From: Ligula intestinalis
Lineage: Eukaryota; Platyhelminthes; Cestoda; Diphyllobothriidea; Diphyllobothriidae
Direction: 5' to 3'
DNA length: 64,000 nucleotides
Assembly: GCA_036362985.1 (NCBI GenBank)
Contig: JAYGXS010000002.1
Location: 87,866,331 to 87,930,330 of the forward strand
Below, in pieces: positions 55,575 through 64,000 of this stretch (within the stretch, counting starts at the first letter, position 1; every line of letters begins with the position of its first letter). The position numbers were made by a program, and so were the translations under genes. Below the pieces are notes generated by a model that was not told the DNA's origin, did no database searches, and was given only the letters and a program-made list of their open reading frames with translations.

Positions 55575-57309
55575 AGGTACATGTTCTGGTGTCTGAAAGG
55601 AAAATAGCAATTTTGAGTTTGGCGAAGTTGACAGGTCTACTTCAAACTTACGGAATGTCGATGCCGATAGCGTAAAATACAAGAGGCATGATGCTCACGT
55701 TTCGATTTTGCAGCATACTCCGCACAGAACTACAGAAAGTGCAAATGACCCACCGAATATGTATAAAGATCAACGAGACACCTTCGTCTAAGGATAGGGA
55801 CCATCAAAAACATTGGTTGTAATATTCTTAGTGCAGGCATTATATCAAACTCCTGACATATATTTGTGGACGATTAAAAAGGTGAAACAGTTCATTAGAG
55901 AGAATTATTGCTAAGATACACGCGGGAACACACCAGTTTTGTAGTTAAACAGTGAATAGAGCCGTCCTGACTATATAACTTTCTATAAGGCAGCTGCCTT
56001 GACATTTTTATGATAACGAGGATTCGGTCCATTGCGAACTGGACGCAAACCTCTTGACTCACATAACCTGAATACTTGCTCAACATTCCTTTCTGCCTTA
56101 CTTAACGAACCTAAAAAGCACCACCTGTTTTTCACAAATGCTCGTTTTTGAAAACAACTAAATGTTGGCCTTCAAATAGAGGCGTCCTATTTAATACCCA
56201 AAAGTCCAGCACAGCAAATCCTATAACTGGATTAATCGCAGCCACAGAGAGCAGTAGGCATGGGTAAATTAGCGGGGAAGTATTTTTCCATTAACGGTTA
56301 ACAAAAGAATCAAGCTATCGTTTTGCATTCCGCAAGAGCAGTGTTTGTTTTGGTCACCTTACCGGAATGTAGATTAGTTCAGGCCAGTGCTTCGGAGTAC
56401 AGCATCCATGTAAAGAACTAAGAACGCAATTGGGGGTTTCACTTTTTACGCGATTGACTTTATATTCTGGTAAATACGTGCACGTTTAGGCGTTTATGTG
56501 TAAAGCAGACATTTGCAAACTGTTTACAAAGTCCATGTCACTAATAGCTTTGGTAAAAGATTTATATTTGGTATTTAAGTCAAACATTATCGAGAAATAT
56601 GACTCATTTACGTATGTATAAACGCATCGTATGTGAGTTATGGCAACACGCCCTTGGTAAAGACCACATCATTGACCTCGTCCCAGATTATGCATCGAAT
56701 CATGCTAATTTGCAAAGACGAAAAGTTTGATCAGGGTTTCAGAAGAACCCGGCTGCACCGTTATAATTATTTCAGACTAAGTGCTTGTTAATTCAAATCA
56801 CATCTACATGTAGATGAAAAGTTAAAGTTAAAATTTGAAATTTCCTAAAGCTATATTGCCTTTGCTTCAAAAACAGACTGCACACATCAAGAGTTCGCAC
56901 GATGCTTAGGTCAGGATTACCATATGGAAGAATGAATGGCAAAAATAGGAAAAAAGGTTGAACCTTTCTCTTTTATGAAAAAAGCTTTCTAGTCTGAGTG
57001 AAAAATAAGGAATGCATACGATCCTGCATGATCTTTAACGGTTCTTATTACAGCTGCATCTGTGATGCAAACTTAAATATTCTGTCAAAGATAATCAAAG
57101 AAAATTCCATTAGCAAATCTAATCGCGTCAGATGAATTCCTACCAGAAATACTTTTAGCCAGCGGGTTTAGTGCCGATTCTGATTCAGTAAGCTGATTGC
57201 TTAACAAGGATCCCCTCAACAAGAAGCCTAGATTCAACCTGACGTCTTTAATGAGCAATTTATTTAGGGGATTTTGGGAGAATCGGAAACTAAAACTGAC
57301 CCAACAATG
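55575..57309. other. unassigned AT-rich DNA
   Basis: I see no recognisable feature. Confidence 0.4.
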
Positions 57310-57560
57310 AAAGAGTCGATGACATCGTTGGAATTCGAACCCACGGCAACCAACGCTCTAGCCACGTGAACTATGAGCCCCCTCCTGAACCGCATATTTA
57401 ATCACACTTTTATTAGTTGCCTACAGCGTTGGCTGTAGTAAGACTTTCGTTTTGCCTGTGTGGATTCTCACTGAGGCCATCAACTCTGCCACAACTGGGT
57501 CAAATTAATTATCCAAATCCACCAAAACCCCCACTTATTAATTGCGTCTCATAGACATAT
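57310..57560 (-). mobile_element. tRNA-derived SINE (family S3), diverged copy
   Basis: Minus strand: AAGTGTGATTAAATATGCGG, then tRNA-like GGCTCATAGTTCACGTGGCT and AGAGCGTTGG, B box GGGTTCGAATTCC (57330-57345). AGTGTGATTAAAT and AGAGCGTTGG are shared with the 48.2-kb copy at the same spacing. The upstream part is too diverged to align by eye. Confidence 0.55.
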
Positions 57561-57698
57561 AGTAGATTCAAAATTGTTTGTTTCGGAAATATTGCTTTGA
57601 AAGTCCACTTAGAGCATCAGAATTGATACATTACATAGGTTGTATTAGGCTGTGAAGGTAACTTTTCCTAAGTGTAACCGAACCTACGGCTTCTGTTG

Positions 57699-57765
57699 AG
57701 GGTCTCGTACCTCATTCGACTAGTACAGAGGCTTCCCCTGGGTAGCGTGGGTTTAAACCTCACCG
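57699..57765 (+). repeat. weak tRNA-like segment
   Basis: B box GGGTTTAAACCTC (57748-57760) preceded by an A-box-like CGACTAGTACAGAGGC. Probably a decayed SINE head. Confidence 0.3.
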
Positions 57766-58678
57766 AAGCTGACGCCTGTTTCACAGGTAGGTCAAATTAA
57801 TCCTTACTTTTAGTTAATAACCTACAAATGCCTGAAGTCCTCCGTTGGACAGAAAAAAGATGGCAGGCTGAAGGATTCAAATTACTTGAATAAATGTGCC
57901 TCGCATTTTTGACAACTGAGATTTTTAAAGTACCACTTTTCTGATTGTAAACTTTTGCCGCTAGATACCCATGTTGCCTGCACATTTTGTCTATTCAGTT
58001 CAAAGAAACATCCAGTAAGGTTTGAAGTGACTAATTGGATCATTTGTATCATCAGCTTTGAAATAAACTAACGTGGGGACGCAGAAGTTGCTAATTTACA
58101 AAAACGGTTAGAGTGAGAAAGATGTATCTCTTAATATAGCAGGAAGCGCTTACATCAGGGTTTTTAGAAGTAGGAGTCAGCGTAAGGTCTTGGATTGGGA
58201 TTCGGATTAGTCTTATACTGAAAGTTAGGTAATGGGTTACGGTTACAGCAGAGGCGTATGTACACCCCCTGAAATGAAAGACAAGGCCTCCTAGTATGCT
58301 CGGGTATGAAAATCAGTTACGGGAAAGACTACATTCATATAACTAAAGTAAACGCTTGCAAGTGGTCTTTTAAGTTTTTGTGGAATTCAAGACCCGTTTG
58401 ATTGCTATAGTACTGGCCCAAACGGCGAGTAAGGAGACGACAAATTCTCGCTTCAATGGAGTGTTTGATAAAGAAACAAGCCTACTGGCGTCATGGAAAA
58501 CTGATAGTATTTAAAATGGCCCCACATATCAGATATATTTTATAAAAATCGTCAACAGAAATGTGTTTTCTTGTAGTAATGTTGAAGAAAGTTGCGTTAT
58601 TTTCAAACTTGTCTGTTGAAAAAATTGGTAAATTTCGGTTTAAAACTTCCATGACTTGCTCAATAGAATATTTCCTGA

Positions 58679-59494
58679 CGGGAAGAAGAAAAAGAGCAGC
58701 AGCTGCCTTTCCTTGATGTCCTCGTCAAGAGAACACCCAATGTTGAATTCGAGACGACAGTTTACAGGAAGGCGACGATCACAACACAACTCCTAAGTTT
58801 TCACAGTAACCATCCAGTTGCTCACAAACGGAGCTGTGTGAAAACACACTTCAAACGGATCCAGACCCACTGCAGTAAACCAGAGGAAAAGGCACGCGAG
58901 GCCAGATATCTCCGTGACCAGTTCATGCGGAATGGTTATTTAAAAGCATTTATAAACCGATGCCTACGCGTTTGGCCCCGTAGGATCCAAACATAAGAAC
59001 CACCGAGGATATGGCACGCTCTGCCATACATAAAAGACGTCTCAGAAGTGACTGAGCGCATCGCTGCGGGACTAGGTGTTGGAATTGCACACAGACCTAA
59101 AGCTACAATGCGCAGCAGAGTGATGAAAATAAAAGACCGGCTTACGCAGAATGAACAATCGGGAGTAGTATATCGCATCCCATACCTAAACGGTCCCTGT
59201 AATTATACAGGTCAAACTGAACGCATGCTCGGATCGCGTAAACGTGAACACAAGCAGGCCGTGCGACTAGTCGACGAATCATCACAAGTTGCAACTCACA
59301 CCTACGAAACAGGCCATGAGTTCAACTTCGCTGCCGTCAAGGTACTCGTCCACGCGGGAACCAAGACGAATAGAGAATTCATCGAAGCCTGGTCCACGGA
59401 TGAGAATTCGGTCAACAGATGTGTCGAATTGGCGCCAGCGTACAGGGCCTTACGCTATTGCAAACGATCACATCTAGACGCCCGCCGGAATTAA
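58679..59494 (+). pseudogene. PLE-10 RT thumb and GIY-YIG endonuclease, one in-frame stop
   Basis: The frame is open from 58679 (just after a TGA at 58676-58678) to the TAA at 59492-59494, interrupted only by TAA 58994-58996. Order: LPFLDVLVKR and FETTVYRKATITTQLLSF, HKRSCVKTHFKRIQTHC (thumb, residues about 10-75); YLRDQFMRNGYLKAFINR; the stop; ALPYIKDVSEVTERIAAGLG, HRPKATMRSRVM (linker); SGVVYRIPYLNGPCNYTGQT and ERMLGSRKREHK (GIY-YIG, Arg, His; residues about 162-195), THTYETGHEFNFAAVKV, REFIEAWSTDENSVNRC (catalytic Glu and Asn). All endonuclease catalytic positions I can identify are present. The palm with YVDD lies outside the copy, so it cannot reverse transcribe. Confidence 0.92.
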
Positions 59495-59829
59495 TTGGCC
59501 CAACATCCTCCATAATCATCCCACCTTCGATGTTGACGTGGCCATTTGGCGCCCAAGCCTACATAATCCCTCGCTTCTCATCCTCCTTCCCTTCTCCTAT
59601 GACTTGTTAATTGCAAATCCCTCCCACCATAACTATATCTTGTTTTGTTGACGATTCTATTTCTGTAAATATTTCCACACAACTTGTCGATCTTGCCTAC
59701 TGGCACTGGCTAGCACAACCCTCAGTGGCAGGTCGGCAGCACACACAATTATTGACTTTCTGCACGTTCAAAATTTTAGTTATTGTACACACGCCCCAAG
59801 TAGCTTCCACATTTGTTGCTGTTTCTCCG

Positions 59830-59869
59830 CCTCTGACGATGGGCTCTTGTAAGAGCTCGAAAGCTCAGG
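59830..59869 (+). ncRNA. hammerhead-like ribozyme, PLE-10
   Basis: CCT (59830-59832), CTGACGA (59833-59839), extra T, helix II GGGCTC/GAGCTC (six pairs, one G-U), GAAAGCTC, AGG. Helix I CCT/AGG pairs. Helix III is the palindrome AGCT. It is the cleanest PLE-type hammerhead here. Confidence 0.75.
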
Positions 59870-59905
59870 AAAAAATAAATTTTGTTCCAGTGATCGACCA
59901 TATGT

Positions 59906-60500
59906 CTCCTTTACCAATAGAAATTCCTGGAATACGAGTATTCTCTCGCATTCGAGATATAAAACAGAAACGTTTGAGCCTACTGGCAAGACCACGCACA
60001 TATTTAAGCAACACATTTCATAGTATTTTTAAGCTGAAGTTAAGCGTTAAATATTTCATCTTTATCCTTATGGAGTGCACTTTGTCTAGAAAAAAATCTA
60101 TCATAGTGAAGAAATGGAAAAGCGCAAAAAATAAGGAAATGGGGCAATTTGCGCAGACTTCTGGAAATGGCAGTTGATTTTTTAAAGCAGTTCATTGCAC
60201 AGCCACGTTTCCGTGTGCAACTTCCATTAGAACAAAAATCGGATCACAATGAAAACTGACGGATGAACAACGGCAAAGAGAACTGAATATGCAGACGAGT
60301 TAAGAGGTTTGTAAGTGCAAGCGCACTACACTTTGAAACGCCCATTTACACTGAATTGTGAGCAGCCCTGCAAAAGTGCTAAGTTGAGGACTACCCGAGT
60401 CGTGCTTTGAGGCAGAGACACATACCTGAAGCTAACAGTTAACAGGAATCACGAATGAGTTAAAAAGTTTGCGTTCGCCCCCATATCAGGTCTGATTGCA
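59906..60500. other. unassigned spacer
   Basis: The plus open frame 59611-60177 (188 codons) starts in PLE-10 3' sequence and continues here without any motif. I treat it as chance. Confidence 0.45.
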
Positions 60501-60503
60501 TAA

Positions 60504-61325
60504 GTGGTCCACCAACGGAGAGGACACTTGGTCTTCGCCATCTATCATCCGAATTTTTGGGCTTTTTATGTCGATGACAATTTCTTCATTGTTAAAACAT
60601 CCGGCATTGAGCACCGAACTCGGCTGATCCAAATATCCGATTCACGATGTAAGCTGAAGGAAACAACCAACTACCCTTCCGTGATGTTCTTGTGCGCCGG
60701 TGTTCATTTGGACTTCTGCAACGCACAGTATTCAGAAAGGCCACCAACACGAAACAAGTACTACATGTCAACAGCAATCACCCCATCTGCCACAAACATA
60801 GCTGCGTTTGTACTCTTTTCCAAAGAGTTGAAGCACATTGCAGCACTCCTGCTGGCAAAAGATTTGAACAAAAATACCTTCACGAACTCTTTCAAGCTAA
60901 TATATAACCGAACTCATTTATCAAACAAAGCAAACGGCGAATGAACAGACGACGGCCGGTGTAACCACAAACCGAAGTCTCAAGGGCCATTCCCTACATA
61001 AAAGGGGTCTCCGAAGCAGTCTAACGACTTTTACAACCCGCTAAAGTAGGCAAAGCCCATCAAACTCAGGCGATAATGCACCGCCGTGCGATGCAAACTT
61101 ACAGCAGACTCCCCCTTCAGAAACCTCTCTAGTTGTCTTCAAGATACGTTGCAACAATAAGACTGCAATTACATAGGAGAAGCAGGCCAAAAATCGTAGA
61201 CCCGCCTACACGAACACAAACTGGCGGCTCGGAACTAGACAGCTTGTAGTACACATTGGAGAGACTGGCCACGACTTCGATCTTCAAGAGCAACCATCGT
61301 AAAGGGAATATGTCAGGATTCATAT
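60504..61325 (+). pseudogene. PLE-11: degenerate RT palm/thumb and endonuclease
   Basis: FWAFYVDDNFFIVKTSGIEH holds RT motif C (YVDD codons 60567-60578). The thumb is split between frames: VFRKATNTKQVLHVNSNHPI, CHKHSCVCTLFQRVEAHCST and YLHELFQAN (60692-60907). From 61010, ALPYIKG-like and linker text leads to remnants of the endonuclease (CNYIGEAGQKS then stop, RLHEHKLAA, 61150-61230). Many stops and shifts make it older than PLE-5, whose sequence it follows most closely. Confidence 0.85.
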
Positions 61326-61329
61326 AAGA

Positions 61330-62390
61330 ACTGAGAATGGTCCAGATTGAAATAAATCTCCACTTTCTGACATCAAAACGTCAACGTGGATTTCCTCCAG
61401 CCTAATCTTTCTAGGAAGATCATCAGACTATGCAGACATATAATGAACTAATACTTGAGATCTTGTATAATAGGATGCTTGGAGCAGTTATTCAAATTTT
61501 TATTTTGTAAAGTATCATCGCCGTGAATTTTTTGATGCCCAAAGTTCGAACAGCATACTCTTCTGAATGTGCATTAATTAGACGCGGGAAAAATCGAAAG
61601 AGAAATAACTTATCAGGACTATGCTTGCAAACAAGTCATAAATACTTATGTCAAAATAAAAACACATCCAGCTCGACGAGGCAATTTCGCACGAAGGCCA
61701 TTATCCAAATTCAAGTTTCTGTCACGGATTACGTAAATAAATACTTTAAATATCCTGCAGATTGTAGATTTCATAGGTGGCTTATTCAGGTAAGCTATTT
61801 ATTCACGCCATCCTTATTTTTTGAGTGGATAAGAGCAAAAGGCCCGACCCATTAGAAAAACTTATGCCAGAGTGACGTTCTCAAAAAGATGGACGCGTAT
61901 CGTTGTATTTTGCGAATGTTGAATGCTGTGTACGGTCACTGCTCAGTGATTTTCTAAAGACACATTCAACTGATCTAGATGACAGGACACAAATAACTAA
62001 AATCGTGGTTTTGCCGCATACATAAGTAGAGTTCCCACAACACCTGTACTGTCAACGTAATCTATAAGCTCTGAACCTTAGTTTGGTCTTCATCGTAGAT
62101 GTTCGAGGCGGCGATCATCTCCGTCACTATCAACCTTGAGCACATTAACAACAGCAGCTTATATTAAAAAAAATATGCAGCTTTTAAGGGGACCATTCAG
62201 CGGCTCAGTAACGATGCTGTCGCGGCAGTAATCTAGTAACCCTGATAAGAAAACGCACCAGACCTGGTATCTCAACCACCAGTTAATACAGAATAACGAA
62301 TCAACTGTGGTCTTAAGTTGTTACCTGCGTGTGCACTTTTCGAGGGCCTAAACGAGCGTCGAGCGTAGAAATCGCCACCTCCTTGCATAC
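61330..62390. other. unassigned DNA
   Basis: Open frame 61523-61855 (110 codons, plus) has no recognisable domain. I see nothing else. Confidence 0.4.
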
Positions 62391-62394
62391 ACCA

Positions 62395-62620
62395 AGTATA
62401 TTTAAGAGTTAACAAACCGTATTGCTGCGAACAAGGTTTTGAAATTTCACACTGACCTATAACTACCCTGTGCAGCAGAATTATGAAAAGTGAAGAAGTA
62501 CGAACCGTGTGGGCTAGTGTATTGCATCCAGGGTCTAAGCAGGCTTTGGAGTTACATTGGTTGCAGACTCAGCTGGCGTGTAGATGAATAAAAGTCACCT
62601 GTGCGATTAGAAAACAAAAC
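62395..62620 (+). pseudogene. PLE-12: heavily decayed PLE linker/endonuclease fragment
   Basis: Nucleotide likeness to 59.04-59.25 kb: CGTATTGCTGCGAACAAGG against CGCATCGCTGCGGGACTAGG, CACACTGACCTATAACTAC against CACACAGACCTAAAGCTAC, GTGCAGCAGAATTATGAAAA against GCGCAGCAGAGTGATGAAAA, and TGTATTGCATCCAGGGTCTA against TATATCGCATCCCATACCTA. No useful frame remains. Confidence 0.7.
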
Positions 62621-62624
62621 CTCA

Positions 62625-64000
62625 AAATTTATTGTGCTCAGCCGGAAACTGGTAAGCGAATTGAATCCTAAAGCCATGAAGGACTGGCGTTGCTGAAAGC
62701 CTATGCGGCAGATATAAAATTAAATCAACCAAAATATCGATATTATGACCAAAGATAAGGCTATGCACAGTTACCCCCAAACATACAGCACTAGTTTTTG
62801 ACCATTTAATGTACCCTTTCACGCCTGCTACCACTGGTTCCTTCAAATGGCGCCTGTGCGAATTTTAAAATTCGGATATACATAAATGAATTTGGTGCTA
62901 AATTACAGCCCCTCTTCTATAATCACAAATGTATAGTACAGTAAGTTGAAGCACAAACAAATAGCCGCATTCAGGAATTATTTTAATTTTGCTCCTTGTT
63001 CACATTGCGCTTTTCGGTGCTTAAAACACCTTTTAAATTTTGCTTGTTACCGTCAGCGCAATCACCATATAAATAGAGATATTAAGGTAGCTGTTTCAAC
63101 AAGGAAATGCTGATATAACGAAATTGTGCCAACACTGTCACAATCATTCGATTTAGTGTCCTCAAAGGTTGAACGTGCCTATGCAGGGTAAGATGAGGGA
63201 GCTTTTGCGCATTGTACATCTTATAAGCCCTTTTATCTAACCAATCGAAGTTCATGTTAGTTGTCTAATAGCTAACGTAATTCAGCATAATGTGGGCGTC
63301 ATCAGTGGCGTCAGAAAATCTCAGTAAAAAAGACAAACAATGCGTTTCTGAGGCCTCAGACAATGCAAATGCGTAATGATTGCGGGTGGAGATTTATAAA
63401 TGAGTTCAAGCACTTCGCGTTAAGTCTGACAAAAGATGACTCACCACATAGCTTCGCGTCAAACCAGACTCTGATGACTATTCAATACTCTCTCCAAAAT
63501 GAATGAATGAATGAATGAAATAACAGGTGGTGAAGGGGCATTTGAAAATGTCACATGTAGTCAGTGGAGACAGTGCCCAGTCATAAGTTTATTTCACCAT
63601 ATGGTGAATGCTGGCAGACTAGGTAAGATGGGCAGCAGGACTAGTTTAATCAAAGGGTGTAAGGTGTAATTTATATTCACACACAAGGAAGCTGCATGCA
63701 AATTCAATAGTCAGCATTTGCTAATCACATATCTGACTTCCTTTGTCTTTTTCTAACAAAATTAAGTGAAAATGTTTTTCCTGAGGGTTTTGAAGAAACT
63801 TTGTAAAGGAGTTAATGTTTGGATGAGTTGGAGCATATTTTGTCTATCATATTTATCATGTGTAATCGAAAACCTCAAAGGAATCATGTGAAAGCCGTAA
63901 TTCTCAAAACAATGATCACTATCTACTCGAAAACTGCACTAGACTATACGATTACCTACCATCAGTTTTAAACAAACGAATTATTCATAACCGAACAGAG
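62625..64000. other. unassigned DNA to window end
   Basis: Only an (AATG)n run at 63502-63520 is recognisable. Confidence 0.45.

Larger units (their letters stand above)
58679..59905 (+). mobile_element. PLE-10: best-preserved PLE relic
   Basis: A single reading frame with one stop covers the RT thumb and the entire GIY-YIG endonuclease, followed by about 340 bp of 3' region, a hammerhead (59830-59869) and the post-ribozyme text AATAAATTTTGTTCCAGTGA, TCGACC. It is 5'-truncated in the RT. Confidence 0.9.

Noticed and set aside
59611..60177. 188-codon plus open frame after the PLE-10 endonuclease
   Set aside because: It starts inside PLE 3' sequence, crosses the hammerhead and contains no domain.
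61380..61430. CTGATGATCTTCC ... on the minus strand as another hammerhead
   Set aside because: The GAAA box is not placed at the end of a plausible helix II; it looks like another repeat's terminus.

Overview
This window is eukaryotic, intron-bearing, repeat-rich nuclear DNA, most likely from a flatworm and probably a tapeworm. The evidence is: many Penelope-like retroelements (PLEs) with GIY-YIG endonucleases and hammerhead-ribozyme ends; a LINE endonuclease fragment of a type I associate with cestodes; tRNA-derived SINEs; degenerate TTAGGG-like tracts; and a metazoan C-clamp zinc-finger protein whose last two exons join in phase across a GT-AG intron. Genus and species are inference only. 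There are no bacterial-style operons and no rRNA, intact tRNA or CRISPR.

Layout. 0-5.8 kb: mostly unassigned, with a telomere-like tract and a tRNA-promoter plus hammerhead repeat (2.9-3.25 kb) that resembles the schistosome SM-alpha satellite. 5.8-9 kb: three damaged PLE fragments. 9-13.2 kb: low-complexity DNA, a LINE fragment, two uncertain exons and one copy of a second hammerhead-bearing repeat (here called H2). 14.7-18.4 kb, minus strand: the clearest host gene, encoding a ZNF395/ZNF704/SLC2A4RG-like C-clamp protein. 18.6-21.96 kb: a nest of PLE ends, the second SM-alpha-like copy, two H2 copies and a foldback element. 24.5-28.6 kb: a PLE relic bounded by ~430-bp inverted repeats, a third SM-alpha-like copy and a lone PLE 3' end. 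34-38.1 kb, plus strand: a chain of short, partly phase-compatible exon candidates (tentative). 37.3-38.8 kb: an H2 copy, a palindrome and a mariner-type MITE. 39.8-52.8 kb: mostly unassigned, with two copies of a SINE, a ~363-bp duplication and a spacerless 224-bp palindrome made of two PLE ends. 52.8-62.6 kb: five PLE relics, including the best preserved (58.7-59.9 kb) and one from a clearly different PLE lineage (53.9-55.6 kb). The last 1.4 kb is unassigned.

What stands out is the self-cleaving RNA content. I count about twenty hammerhead-like cores (CUGANGA ... GAAA) in at least three element families. In the non-PLE families helix I differs in sequence but keeps pairing between copies, and two SM-alpha-like copies are circularly permuted, as expected of tandem or circular RNA intermediates. 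All PLE reading frames seen are interrupted or truncated, so the window itself encodes no complete retrotransposase. All family assignments come from reading motifs by eye; no database search was run.
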